From Sediminicoccus rosea (GTDB lineage: Bacteria; Pseudomonadota; Alphaproteobacteria; Acetobacterales; Acetobacteraceae): 64,000 nt of DNA. The notes beneath the pieces were generated by a model. It worked only from the letters and a program-made list of their open reading frames with translations. It was not told where the DNA came from and made no database searches. Every line of letters begins with the position of its first letter. The stretch's first letter is position 1. Both the position numbers and the translations under genes were made by a program. Location of the stretch: the NCBI RefSeq assembly GCF_033547095.1, contig NZ_CP137852.1, positions 2,349,501 through 2,413,500 of the forward strand. Reading direction: 5' to 3'. This document shows positions 38,739 to 47,535 of the stretch, in pieces.

Positions 38739-39370
38739 CCGCTGTTCCTGCCGCGCCAGGCGTTGATCGCCGCGATCATCTCATCCGCCGTGGTGATGTC
38801 GGCATAGCGGCGGCCCACATCCTTCAGGTTCTGGTCGTGCGCGGCCTGGTCGTGGTCGCCCACGCAATCCTCGGGCACCTGCACCCGAAAGCCGAGGGAG
38901 AAGGCGTCGATGACGCTGGCCCGCACGCAGCCCGAGGTGATGCAGCCGGTGACGATCACCGTGTCCACCCGCTCCCGCGTCAGGATCGCGCCCGCCGCCG
39001 TGCCGAAGAAGATGGAGGGCGCGGTCTTGGTCAGCACCACATCCGGCTCCTCCGCCGCGATGCGCGGATCGAGCGCGGTGGCGGGCGTGCCGGCCAGCAG
39101 GTCATGCACCGGGGCCACCTTCCAGCGTGGCGCGCCCTTGGGCCCGTCGAAGGCGACGACGCAGGCGATGACGGGCACGCCCGCCGCCTTGGCCGCCCGC
39201 ATCAGCCGCGCGGTGTTGCCTACGGCCCGGTCCACCATCGGCGCGCCGCCCATGGGGAAGCTCGGGTCGGTGAAGCCGGTCTGGAAATCCACGACGACGA
39301 GGCCCGGCTTCTCGCCGAAGCCGATGGGCAGCGCCCCGTAGCCGCGCGCCTCGAACACATCCCCGCTCAT
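38735..39370 (-). CDS. Isochorismatase-fold cysteine hydrolase, N-carbamoylsarcosine amidase-like
   Basis: 211 residues from the ATG at 39370, seven bases after GGAGG. The catalytic triad is visible: Asp28 in GLVVVDFQTGFTD, Lys116 in LTKTAPSIFFG and Cys149 in VTGCITSGCVRAS. That pattern is closest to N-carbamoylsarcosine amidohydrolase and related amidases that cleave carbamoyl or amide groups. It is divergent from the amidase gene at 39504 with about 130 bases between them, which may share control. Confidence 0.88.
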   Translation of the reverse strand: MSGDVFEARGYGALPIGFGEKPGLVVVDFQTGFTDPSFPMGGAPMVDRAVGNTARLMRAAKAAGVPVIACVVAFDGPKGAPRWKVAPVHDLLAGTPATALDPRIAAEEPDVVLTKTAPSIFFGTAAGAILTRERVDTVIVTGCITSGCVRASVIDAFSLGFRVQVPEDCVGDHDQAAHDQNLKDVGRRYADITTADEMIAAINAWRGRNSG

Positions 39371-39377
39371 GCCGACC

Positions 39378-39382
39378 CCTCC
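39378..39382 (-). promoter_or_regulatory. Ribosome binding site of the cysteine hydrolase gene
   Basis: GGAGG on the minus strand, seven bases before the ATG at 39370. It decides this start over a longer in-frame ATG at 39436. Confidence 0.65.
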
Positions 39383-39503
39383 GATCCGTTCCGGACGCAG
39401 GCTCGCAGATGCCACGCGAAAATCCAGCGGATTCACTGCGCGGTGTGGCCTGGACCGTGGCGCGCCATCGCGTCATCCTCCGGCGCCACAAGGAGTGGGC
39501 TGC

Positions 39504-40787
39504 ATGAGCCATGTACGTGATCCCGGTCGTATCCGTGACCTTTCGGCCGCCATCGCCAGCGGCGCGCTGACCGCCGAGGCGCTGGTCCGCCGCTGCCTCG
39601 ACCGCATCGCGGAGGTGGACGGCGCGGTGCAGGCCTGGATCGATGTGCTGGCGGGCGAGGCGCTGATCCAGGCCCGCGCCCTGGATGCCGAGCCGGTGAA
39701 GCGCGGCCCGCTGCACGGCATCCCCATCGCGGTGAAGGATGTGATCGACGTGCGCGGCCTGCAGACCCGTGCCTTCAGCCCCTCCCGCGCCGCCATCGCG
39801 CCGGCCAGCGCCGATGCGACGGCGATCGCGCATCTGCGCGCCGCGGGGGCCATCATCCTGGGCAAGGTCCATACGACGGAATACGCCTATTTCTCGCCCG
39901 CGCCGCCGACGCGCAACCCTTGGGACCTGACGCGCACGCCGGGCGGCTCCTCGGCCGGATCGGGCGCCGCGGTGGCCTCGGGCGCGGTGCCGCTGGCACT
40001 CGGCACGCAGACCGCGGGCTCGGTCAACCGGCCGGCGGCCTATACGGGGACGGGCGCCTTCAAGCCCTCCACCCTCTCCATCGGCGGCGTCGGCATCGTG
40101 CCGCTGGCACCCTCCTTCGACACGCTGGGCGCCTTCGGCCAGACCGCGCAGGACGCGGCCTGGCTCGCCGCCGGCTATGCGGCGGATCACCTGGGCCTCA
40201 GGCGCCCGCCCAGCGTCACGCCGCGCATCGTGGTGCTGCAGGACCCGATGATCGCGCGCCTCGTCCAACCCGGTACCGCCGCGCGGGTGGAGGCGCTGGC
40301 GCGTGGGCTGGAGGCGGCCGGCCTGCCGCTCGCCACCGCCGCCGCGCCGGTATCGCTGGAGGGCATCCTCGCCACCCATCGCCAGGTGCTGCTGGCCGAG
40401 GCCGGGCGCACCTATGCGACGCTGCCGCGCCACCAGGTCTCGCCGCGCCTCGCGGCCGACATTGACTCGGGCCTCGCCATCCCCGACCCCGTCTATCACG
40501 CGGCCCTGCGCGAGCTGGCGCGGGCGCGGGCCGCCTTCTGGGCCGGCTTCAGCCCGACCGACCTGCTGTTGCTGCCCGCCGCCCCCGATGTGGCGCCGGC
40601 CGATGGCACGACGGGCGATCCTTCCTTCGTCATCCCGATGACGGCGCTGGGCGGGCCCATCGCCACGCTGCGCGCGGGGCTCGATGGCGGGCTGCCGGTG
40701 GGCGCGCTGCTCTGCGCCGCCCCCGGCGCCGATGCGCGGCTCGCCGGCTTCCTCTTCTCCGAACTGGCGACCGAGCTGGACCTCTGA
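39504..40787 (+). CDS. Amidase (amidase-signature family)
   Basis: 427 residues from the ATG at 39504 with AAGGAG nine bases upstream. The Ser-cisSer-Lys triad is present: Lys78 in GIPIAVKDVID, the cis-Ser in TPGGSSAGSGAAVASG (148-160) and nucleophile Ser173 in GTQTAGSVNRPAA. It hydrolyses amides to acid and ammonia; the substrate range cannot be told from sequence. Members near this length are often annotated as glutamyl-tRNA amidotransferase A, but no gatB or gatC is here. Its end nearly touches the convergent transporter operon. Confidence 0.9.
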   Translation: MSHVRDPGRIRDLSAAIASGALTAEALVRRCLDRIAEVDGAVQAWIDVLAGEALIQARALDAEPVKRGPLHGIPIAVKDVIDVRGLQTRAFSPSRAAIAPASADATAIAHLRAAGAIILGKVHTTEYAYFSPAPPTRNPWDLTRTPGGSSAGSGAAVASGAVPLALGTQTAGSVNRPAAYTGTGAFKPSTLSIGGVGIVPLAPSFDTLGAFGQTAQDAAWLAAGYAADHLGLRRPPSVTPRIVVLQDPMIARLVQPGTAARVEALARGLEAAGLPLATAAAPVSLEGILATHRQVLLAEAGRTYATLPRHQVSPRLAADIDSGLAIPDPVYHAALRELARARAAFWAGFSPTDLLLLPAAPDVAPADGTTGDPSFVIPMTALGGPIATLRAGLDGGLPVGALLCAAPGADARLAGFLFSELATELDL

Positions 40788-40794
40788 CCGAGCG

Positions 40795-41868
40795 TCAGGC
40801 CGGGAAGGCCACCGGCCGCGCGCCGGCGAAACCCACCCGCAGGGGGGCGCCGACCGGCCAGCGCGCCATCGCCGCCTGGCCGGGCAGGCGCAGCATCAGC
40901 CGCCCGGCCGCGCCGCATTCCACCACCAGCTCCGCACGGTCTCCCAGATAGGCGCGGCTGATGACGGTGCCATCCAGCCCGGGACCGTCCTCGATCGGGT
41001 GCAGGTCCTCCGGCCGCAGATAGACCGAGAGGGCGGCGCCGGGTGGCGCATCGCCGAGCGTCTCGGCGGGCACGGTGAAGGCGAGGCCGGCCGCCTCCAC
41101 CTGAGCCTGCGCGCCATCGCGCGCGACCAGGCGGCCGGGCAGCACCGTCGCATCGCCGATGAAGCCCGCGACGAAGGGATGCGCGGGGCGGCCATAGATC
41201 ACCTCGGGCGTGTCGAGCTGGAGGATGCGCCCCTCGGACATGACGGCCACGCGGTCCGACATGGACATGGCCTCGCCCTGGTCATGCGTCACGAAGATAG
41301 TGGTGACGCCGAGACGGCGCTGGATCTCCTTCAGCTCGAGCTGCATCTCGGTGCGGAGATTGCGGTCGAGCGCGGAGAAGGGCTCGTCCAGCAGCAGGAG
41401 GCGCGGGCGGATGACCAGCGCGCGGGCCAGGGCCACGCGCTGCTGCTGCCCGCCCGAGAGCTGCTTCGGCCGCCGCGCCGCCATGGCGGAGAGGCGAACG
41501 AGGCCGAGCGCCTCGGTGACGCGCGCCGCTTCCTCGGTTCGGGGAATGCCGCGCGCGCGCAACCCGTAGCCGACATTGCGCGCCACATCCATGTGCGGGA
41601 ACAGCGCATAGGACTGGAACACCATGCCGAGGTCGCGTTCCCAGACCGGCAGGGTGGTGACGAGCTTGCCGCCGATGAAGATCTCGCCCGCATCGGCCTC
41701 CAGGAAGCCCGCGATGAGGTTGAGCAGCGTGGTCTTGCCGCAGCCCGAGGGGCCGAGCAGCGTGACGAACTCGCCATCCTGGACCTTCAGCCAGGCCTCG
41801 TGCAGCGCGGTGACGGCGCCGAAGCGCCTGGTGACGCCCTCCAGGCGCAGGGCATCAGTTGCGGCCAT
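40795..41868 (-). CDS. Spermidine/putrescine-type ABC transporter ATPase
   Basis: 357 residues from the ATG at 41868, overlapping the permease gene by 14 bases. Walker A GPSGCGKTT (39-47), signature LSGGQQQRVALARAL, Walker B LLLLDEPFSALD and the switch His in FVTHDQGEAMSMSD are all intact. The C-terminal TOBE domain (DATVLPGRLVARDG, VYLRPEDL) is typical of PotA/FbpC-type importers. It is last in the operon with the binding protein and two permeases. Confidence 0.92.
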   Translation of the reverse strand: MAATDALRLEGVTRRFGAVTALHEAWLKVQDGEFVTLLGPSGCGKTTLLNLIAGFLEADAGEIFIGGKLVTTLPVWERDLGMVFQSYALFPHMDVARNVGYGLRARGIPRTEEAARVTEALGLVRLSAMAARRPKQLSGGQQQRVALARALVIRPRLLLLDEPFSALDRNLRTEMQLELKEIQRRLGVTTIFVTHDQGEAMSMSDRVAVMSEGRILQLDTPEVIYGRPAHPFVAGFIGDATVLPGRLVARDGAQAQVEAAGLAFTVPAETLGDAPPGAALSVYLRPEDLHPIEDGPGLDGTVISRAYLGDRAELVVECGAAGRLMLRLPGQAAMARWPVGAPLRVGFAGARPVAFPA

Positions 41869-42649
41869 CTTCAGTCCCCAGGATGCGGCCAAGGCCAAGG
41901 AAGCGGTTGGCGATGACGAGCACGATGGTCGTCAGCAGGATGTAGAGCGCCGAGATCGCCGCCATGGAGGGGTCGGCATATTCGCGCACGTAGTTGTACA
42001 TCGCGACCGGCAGCGTCTGCGTACGCTGCGAGGTGACGAAGAGCGAGGCGGTGAATTCGTTGAAGGAGAGGATGGCGGCGAAGAGCCAGCCGCCAGCGAG
42101 GCCGGGCGCGAGGGCTGGCAGCGTCACCGTCCAGATCACCCGGCCGGGCCGGGCGCCGAGCGAGAGCGCGGCCTGCTCCAGCCTGGGATCGATGTTCTTC
42201 AGCGAGACATAGAGGCTGCGCAGCACGAAGGGCAGCACGAGGACGACATGCGCGAGGATGACCACCGGCCAGCCGCGCGACTGGCCGAGCTGGGCCGCGA
42301 GGATGAGCGCGCCGAGGCCGATGGTGAAATGCGGGATGGCGAGTGGGGCCAGCAGCAGCGCCTCCAGCGTTGCCTTGCCGCGGAACTGGTAGCGGTCCAT
42401 CGCATAGGCGGCCATGCTGCCGATGATCACCGACAGCGTGGAGGCGATGGCGGCGACGAAGACGCTGTGCGCGAAGCCCGTGCGGAAATCCTCGTAGTTC
42501 AGCGCGCGCTCGAACCAGCGCCAGGAGAAGCCCTGGGGCGGGAAAGCGATGATGGCCCGGGCCTCGAAGGCCGCGATGATGGCGACCAGGGCTGGCATCA
42601 GCACGAAGGCCAGCAGCAGCAGGACGAGCAGGCGGAAGGCCAGGATCAC
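41855..42649 (-). CDS. ABC transporter permease, PotC-like
   Basis: 264 residues from a GTG that overlaps the previous stop as GTGA. About six membrane segments are seen (FRLLVLLLLAFVLMPALVAIIAAF, GFAHSVFVAAIASTLSVIIGSMAAYAM, MAAISALYILLTTIVLVIANRFLG). The EAA loop, EQAALSLGARPGRVIWTVTLPALAPG, docks to the ATPase. It is the second permease of a polyamine-type importer. Confidence 0.9.
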   Translation of the reverse strand: MILAFRLLVLLLLAFVLMPALVAIIAAFEARAIIAFPPQGFSWRWFERALNYEDFRTGFAHSVFVAAIASTLSVIIGSMAAYAMDRYQFRGKATLEALLLAPLAIPHFTIGLGALILAAQLGQSRGWPVVILAHVVLVLPFVLRSLYVSLKNIDPRLEQAALSLGARPGRVIWTVTLPALAPGLAGGWLFAAILSFNEFTASLFVTSQRTQTLPVAMYNYVREYADPSMAAISALYILLTTIVLVIANRFLGLGRILGTEDGRN

Positions 42650-43494
42650 GTGAGCCCCACCTTGTGCAGCGGCCGCAGCAGCAGCCGGAAGCCCGCGAGC
42701 GCGACGGCCGTCAGCACCAGCCCGGCGACCGAGAGGGCGGCCGCGAAGGGAAAGTTGAAGGAGGCGAAGCCCAGCGAATAGACGAGGTTGGAGACCATGT
42801 TCACCCGCCCGCCGCCGATCAGCTGCGGGGTCGCGAAGGCCGAGAAGGTCCAGGCGAAGCCGGTGGTCAGCCCCGCGATGATGCCGGGCATGGAGAGCGG
42901 CAGCGTGACCGTCCAGAAGACGCGCAGGGGCCGGGCGCCAAGTGCCGCGGCCGCGCGTTCGAGGTCGCGATCAATATGCGCGATGGCGGCGGCCAGCATG
43001 ATGACCACCACGGGCAGGGTGACATGCACCAGCGCCACCACGACGCCAAGCCGCGTGAAGAGCAGCGGGATGGGCGCGTCGATCAGGCCGAGCGCCATGA
43101 GCGAGCCGTTCACGAAGCCGCGATTGCCGAGCACGATGATCCAGGCATAGGTGCGGATCACCTCGCCCAGGAAGAGCGGTGTCACCGAGATGATGAGGAT
43201 GGCGGACTTCACATAGGGGTTGCGCGCCCGCACCAGCGCGAGCGCCAAGGGATAGCCCGCGAGAAGGGCGAGGACCGCCGTCAGGAAGCAGAGCTTCACC
43301 GTGTCGAAGAAGACGCCCGCATAGAGCGGCTTCATCATCTCGCGGAAGTTCTGGAGTGTGAATCCGCCCGGCTGCAATTCGCCCGGGATGAAGGCCAGGA
43401 AGGCGTATTGCAGCACCGCCGCCATGGCGAGCAGGAAGCCCGCCGCGACCAGCGCGGCGGGGGAGATGAACCAGAAGAGGAAAGGGCGCCGCAC
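42646..43494 (-). CDS. ABC transporter permease, PotB-like
   Basis: 282 residues from the GTG at 43494, four bases after the binding-protein stop; an alternative start at 43542 would overlap that gene by 44 bases. Six membrane helices (FLFWFISPAALVAAGFLLAMAAV, TVKLCFLTAVLALLAGYPLALAL, LGVVVALVHVTLPVVVIMLAAAI). The EAA loop is DRDLERAAAALGARPLRVFWTVTLPLSMPG. A PLFLGEVIRTYAW motif near the middle is common in PotB-type permeases. Confidence 0.88.
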   Translation of the reverse strand: MRRPFLFWFISPAALVAAGFLLAMAAVLQYAFLAFIPGELQPGGFTLQNFREMMKPLYAGVFFDTVKLCFLTAVLALLAGYPLALALVRARNPYVKSAILIISVTPLFLGEVIRTYAWIIVLGNRGFVNGSLMALGLIDAPIPLLFTRLGVVVALVHVTLPVVVIMLAAAIAHIDRDLERAAAALGARPLRVFWTVTLPLSMPGIIAGLTTGFAWTFSAFATPQLIGGGRVNMVSNLVYSLGFASFNFPFAAALSVAGLVLTAVALAGFRLLLRPLHKVGLT

Positions 43495-43498
43495 CGCT

Positions 43499-44539
43499 TC
43501 AGCGCGCGATGATGTTCTCCTGGAACCAGCGGCGCCATTCATTGGTCTTCTCGGCGCGGAGGCGGTGATCGATGATCAGCGCCTGGGTGCGCCACTGCTC
43601 GGGCGTGGTGAAGACGCCCGGCAGTGCGGCCACCGCCGGGTCCAGCACCGCATTCGTCACCGTCGGGCTGCCCTTCTTGTCGGCGGCGATCGCGGCCTGG
43701 ACCTGCGGGTCGAGGCAGGTGTTCACGAACTGATAGGCCAGCTCCTGCCGGCGGCTGCCGCGCATGATGGAGACGCAGTCCACGCCCAGCACCGCGCCCT
43801 CGCGCGGGATGGCGAGGCGCACATTCACGCCCTGGGACGCCATGTGGTGCGCGTTCATCGAGAGGATGACCTGCACCGGCGTCTCGCCACTCGCGATCAG
43901 CTGCTGGCTGTTCGCGTCATTCGTGTAGAAGGCGCGGAAATTCGGGCGCAGCGCGCGCAGCCGGGCCTGGCCGCGCTCCCAGGTGGAGGCATCGCCGCCT
44001 TCCAGGATCGCGGCGACGACGATGATGTGCGAGGGGTCGAAATCGGGCGCGGCCAGCTTGTTGGCGAGCGCGGGCGACCAGAGATCGGCCCAGGAGCCGA
44101 AGCTGACGCCCGGCAGCAGGTCCGGCCGGTAGCCGATGGTGTAGACATAGGCCCAGGTGCCGATATGGCCGGGGCTGATCCGCGCCTGGTCCACCAGGTT
44201 GCGCGCATTGGGGATGCGCGACATGTCCAGCGTCTCGAACAGATTGTCGTTCTGGTAGAGCCAGCCGATATGCGAGGTGGTGAAGTTCAGGTCGCTCTCG
44301 GGATTGCCGCGGGCGAGGCGGGCGCGGTTCAGCCGGTCGATCGTGCCGCCGGTCTGGAACTCGACGGTCGCGCCGGTATCGGCGGTGAATTTCCGCGCGA
44401 TGATGTTCTGCACCATGTCCCGCCAGGAACCGCCCCAGACGGAGACGGAGATGCGGTTGGCCTGGGCATTGGCGATGGCGGGGGCCGCAAGCAGTCCGGT
44501 GCCCAAAAGGGCAGCTTGGCGGCGGGAAACCTGAACCAT
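43499..44539 (-). CDS. ABC transporter solute-binding protein, PotD-like
   Basis: 346 residues from the ATG at 44539 with AAGGAG seven bases upstream. The signal peptide MVQVSRRQAALLGTGLLAAPAIANA has a Tat-like RR. NRISVSVWGGSWRDMVQNIIARKFTADTGATVEFQ and GWLYQNDNLFETLDMSRIPNARNLVDQAR are as in family-1/PotD-type binding proteins. It should deliver a small amine, amino acid or aromatic compound to the permeases downstream. The upstream monooxygenase and RidA genes suggest an aromatic or heterocyclic substrate. Confidence 0.9.
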   Translation of the reverse strand: MVQVSRRQAALLGTGLLAAPAIANAQANRISVSVWGGSWRDMVQNIIARKFTADTGATVEFQTGGTIDRLNRARLARGNPESDLNFTTSHIGWLYQNDNLFETLDMSRIPNARNLVDQARISPGHIGTWAYVYTIGYRPDLLPGVSFGSWADLWSPALANKLAAPDFDPSHIIVVAAILEGGDASTWERGQARLRALRPNFRAFYTNDANSQQLIASGETPVQVILSMNAHHMASQGVNVRLAIPREGAVLGVDCVSIMRGSRRQELAYQFVNTCLDPQVQAAIAADKKGSPTVTNAVLDPAVAALPGVFTTPEQWRTQALIIDHRLRAEKTNEWRRWFQENIIAR

Positions 44540-44626
44540 GATCCGTCTCCTTCTCCGATTGTGAGGTGGGTTAAGCAAGTGCCATGCCGCGCGACTGCGG
44601 CAGGGCCAGGTCTCAACGCCATCCCG

Positions 44627-45043
44627 TCACGGGGAGGCGGGAATCTCCGCGATGATGTCGATCTCCATCATGTACTCGGGCTTGGCCAACCCGTTCACGA
44701 TGATGCCGGTGCTGACGGGAAAGACGCCCTTCAGCCACTTGCCGATCACGCGATAGACAGGCTCGCGATAGGCGCGGTCGGTGATGTAGATCACGATCTT
44801 GCACACATGGCTGAGGTCGGAGCCTGCCTCCTTCAGCAGGATTTCCGCGCAGCGCATGGCGTTCTCGGCCTGGGCCGCGGGGTCGCCGATGCCGACGATC
44901 CTGCCCTCCAGGTCCATCGCGGTCTGGCCGCGCAGATAGACGGTGTTGCCCGCGCGCACCGCCATGCACACGTCATTGTCGAGCGACTGCTCGGGGTAGG
45001 CGTCCTTCGTGTTGAAGGGGCGGATGCGGGTGTGTGTCGGCAT
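44627..45043 (-). CDS. RidA/YjgF family protein
   Basis: 138 residues. NTKDAYPEQSLDNDVCMAVRAGNTVYLRGQTAMDLEGRIVGIGDPAAQAENAMRC is unmistakable RidA-family sequence; VFPVSTGIIVNGLAKPEYMMEIDIIAEI is the C-terminal half. RidA proteins hydrolyse reactive enamine/imine intermediates or, in catabolic operons such as rut, aminoacrylate-like products. The start overlaps the monooxygenase stop as TGATG. The catalytic Arg of true RidA is not clearly placed, so it may be a catabolic subfamily member. Confidence 0.9.
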   Translation of the reverse strand: MPTHTRIRPFNTKDAYPEQSLDNDVCMAVRAGNTVYLRGQTAMDLEGRIVGIGDPAAQAENAMRCAEILLKEAGSDLSHVCKIVIYITDRAYREPVYRVIGKWLKGVFPVSTGIIVNGLAKPEYMMEIDIIAEIPASP

Positions 45044-46497
45044 CAGTGCTTCTTCCCGCCCAGAACGCGCTCGGACAGGCCCGCGCTGTTGCGCACGAAG
45101 TCGAGCGGGCCGGAGAAGTCGAAGCTCTTGTACACGGCAGCCAGGTGGTTGAAGTGCGGCGCCTGCGCGAATTGCACGAAAGCGAGGCGATGGCCTGCAT
45201 AATCGCTGTTCAGCAGGTCCCGCGCGAAGGCCAGCAGCTTGCGGCGATCCTCGGCCCCCCATTCCTTGTTCAGCGTGTAGAATTTCTGCAGCCAGTTGCC
45301 GGCGCCGCCCTCGAACTGCACGGAATCCGGCGTCACGCAGATCTGCCCGCCGATCAGCTCGCGCGCCGCATGCATCATCACCGGCAGCTGCGAGCAGGCG
45401 AGCACGCGCCCGGCATAGAGGATGGACTGGTTGGGCATGAGCAGCCCCGCCGGCGAACGCTCGGCGAGCGCGATCGCCGCCGTCAGATGCGCGCGGATGC
45501 CCTCGCGGTAGCAGACGAGGTCGGCCAGCTTCTCCTGCACCGATTGCAGCTTCTCGAGGCCGGTCTGCTTCGCGTTCCACATGGCCGCGCCGATCATCAT
45601 GTCGGCCACGTAGAGCACGCGCAGCACATAGGGGAAGGCGCTGTAGCGGTGCAGCGTGGCGCGCACCTGCTGGGCGGCGGCGGTGTGGCGGTAGAAGAAC
45701 ACATCCTCCCAAGGGATCAGCACGTCGTCGAAGACGCAGAGCGCCTCCACCTCGTCGAAGCGAGAGGCGAGGGGGATGTCGGCCGCGGTGCCCTTGGTGG
45801 CGAAGGGCGCGCGGCAGATGTGCTTCACGCCCGGCGCGCCCATCTTCACGATGCAGCCGACGGCGTGGATGCTCTCCTTCTCATCGGTCCAGGCGCCGAC
45901 GGTCGGCTTGAGATAGGCCTGGTCCGCATAGGCCGAGGCCGTCTCGAACTTGGCGCCGCGGATGATGATGCCGGCATCCGTCTCGCGCACCACGCGGATC
46001 ATCATGTCCGGGTCGCGCTGGTCGATCGGCAGCGAGCGATCGCCCTTGGGGTCGGTGTTGGCGGAGACGTGGAAGATGTCCTTCTCCACGACGCGGCGGA
46101 TGTGGCGGTCGATGTTGTCGGCGAAGCGCGGGTCGATCTGCGCGAGCACGTCCCGGCCATCCTGCAGCGACCACATCTCGCCCACCGTCTCGTCGCCGAG
46201 GCGCGTCGCGACGCCGCCGATATCCTTCATCAGCAGGTCCACGCTGGCCCATTTGCGGTGCCAGTCCTCCTGCGTGGTGGGGGGCTGCTGGAAGACGCTG
46301 TGGCGCTCGTTGTTCTCGACGTAGGTCAGCGCGTCCTGGTGCTGTTCCTCATGCGCCATGTCGTACATGCGCGCCTTCACATCCACGATGGGCTTGAGGG
46401 CCGGGTGCGTCGTCACGTCCTTGACGCGCTCGCCATCGATCCAGACCTCACGGCCGTCGCGCAGCCCCTCGCGATACTGGTTGCCGGTACGGATCAT
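45043..46497 (-). CDS. HpaB-type FADH2-dependent monooxygenase
   Basis: 484 residues, family length. RTGNQYREGLRDGREVWIDGERVKDVTTHPALKPIVDVKARMYD at the start and PFATKGTAADIPLASRFDEVEALCVFDDVLIPWEDVFFYR in the middle are typical of the 4-hydroxyphenylacetate 3-hydroxylase large component. It hydroxylates a phenol or similar ring using reduced flavin supplied by a separate reductase (HpaC type), which is not in the window. It heads the operon RidA-PotD-PotB-PotC-PotA, so the imported compound is probably its substrate. A divergent LysR gene starts 90 bases away. Confidence 0.9.
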   Translation of the reverse strand: MIRTGNQYREGLRDGREVWIDGERVKDVTTHPALKPIVDVKARMYDMAHEEQHQDALTYVENNERHSVFQQPPTTQEDWHRKWASVDLLMKDIGGVATRLGDETVGEMWSLQDGRDVLAQIDPRFADNIDRHIRRVVEKDIFHVSANTDPKGDRSLPIDQRDPDMMIRVVRETDAGIIIRGAKFETASAYADQAYLKPTVGAWTDEKESIHAVGCIVKMGAPGVKHICRAPFATKGTAADIPLASRFDEVEALCVFDDVLIPWEDVFFYRHTAAAQQVRATLHRYSAFPYVLRVLYVADMMIGAAMWNAKQTGLEKLQSVQEKLADLVCYREGIRAHLTAAIALAERSPAGLLMPNQSILYAGRVLACSQLPVMMHAARELIGGQICVTPDSVQFEGGAGNWLQKFYTLNKEWGAEDRRKLLAFARDLLNSDYAGHRLAFVQFAQAPHFNHLAAVYKSFDFSGPLDFVRNSAGLSERVLGGKKH

Positions 46498-46587
46498 GGG
46501 TCAGCTCCCCTGTTGGCGCACGCACCTTGCGGGAAAGGGAAGCATCGGGGAAATATCTTGTTCCGAGCTTTGGCATAGGAAAAGCCG

Positions 46588-47535
46588 ATGCAGATCGCCA
46601 GCCTCTCGCTGCGCTCCCTGCGCTACCTCGTGGCGGTGGCCGATGCCGGCTCGGTCACCGGGGCGGCGCGGCGGCTGCATGTCTCCCAGCCCTCGATCTC
46701 CGAGGCCGTGGCGGCGCTGGAGGCGGAACTCGGCGTGGCCCTGCTGCTGCGCCACCACGCGCGCGGCGTGACGCTGACGCCCGCCGGCAGCCGCGTGGTG
46801 GCGGAGGCGCGCCTGCTGCTGCGCCATGCCGAGGATTTCGTCCATGCCGCCGCCTCGCTCGGCGCGGAAGCGGTGGGCGAGGTCTCCATGGGCTGCTTCC
46901 TGACGCTGGCACCGCGCTACCTGCCCGCGCTGCTGGCCGGTCTCGGCCGCGACATCCCGGGCCTCTCGGTGCGCGTGGAGGAGGGGGACCATGGCGAGAT
47001 GCTCGCGGGGCTGGAAGCCGGCCGCACCGAGATCGCGCTCACCTATGACTTCGACATGCCGCCGGGGCTGACCGTCACCCCCATCGCGCAGCTCGCCCCC
47101 GTCGCGGTGCTCCCGGCGCGGCATCGGCTCGCGCGGGGCGCCCGGGTGCGCCTCGCCGACCTCGTGGAGGAACCCTTCCTCCTGCTCGACCTGCCGCATT
47201 CGCGCGACTACTTCGCCGGGATCTTCCGCGCCGCCGGCCTCACGCCCCGCATCGCCTTCCGCTCGCGCAGCCAGGAATTGCTCCGCGGCCTGGTCGGCAA
47301 CGGCCTGGGCTGGACCATCCAGAATGTGCAGCCCGAGAGCCCCTACGCGATTGACGGCACGCGCATCACCTCACTGCCGCTCGATGCCGGCCTGCCCGCC
47401 GTGCGCCTCGTCCTGGCCGCCGCCCCGGGCCCGGCCAGCCGCCCGGCCGTGCGGGCGCTGGCGCGCTACATCGAGGCCGCCTTCCAGAAGGGTGGCGTCT
47501 TCGATGCTCAGTATCCCCGCGCCGGGTCCACCTGA
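46588..47535 (+). CDS. LysR-type transcriptional regulator
   Basis: 315 residues. The winged HTH is at residues about 8-65 (LRSLRYLVAVADAGSVTGAARRLHVSQPSISEAVAALEAELGVALLLRH), followed by a periplasmic-binding-like effector domain (VGEVSMGCFLTLAPRYLPALLAGL, GLTVTPIAQLAPVAVLPARHRLA). It is transcribed away from the hpaB-ridA-transporter operon with 90 bases between, the classic layout for a LysR regulator of that operon; the effector is probably the imported aromatic or a product. I could not pick out a clear T-N11-A box. Confidence 0.92.
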   Translation: MQIASLSLRSLRYLVAVADAGSVTGAARRLHVSQPSISEAVAALEAELGVALLLRHHARGVTLTPAGSRVVAEARLLLRHAEDFVHAAASLGAEAVGEVSMGCFLTLAPRYLPALLAGLGRDIPGLSVRVEEGDHGEMLAGLEAGRTEIALTYDFDMPPGLTVTPIAQLAPVAVLPARHRLARGARVRLADLVEEPFLLLDLPHSRDYFAGIFRAAGLTPRIAFRSRSQELLRGLVGNGLGWTIQNVQPESPYAIDGTRITSLPLDAGLPAVRLVLAAAPGPASRPAVRALARYIEAAFQKGGVFDAQYPRAGST

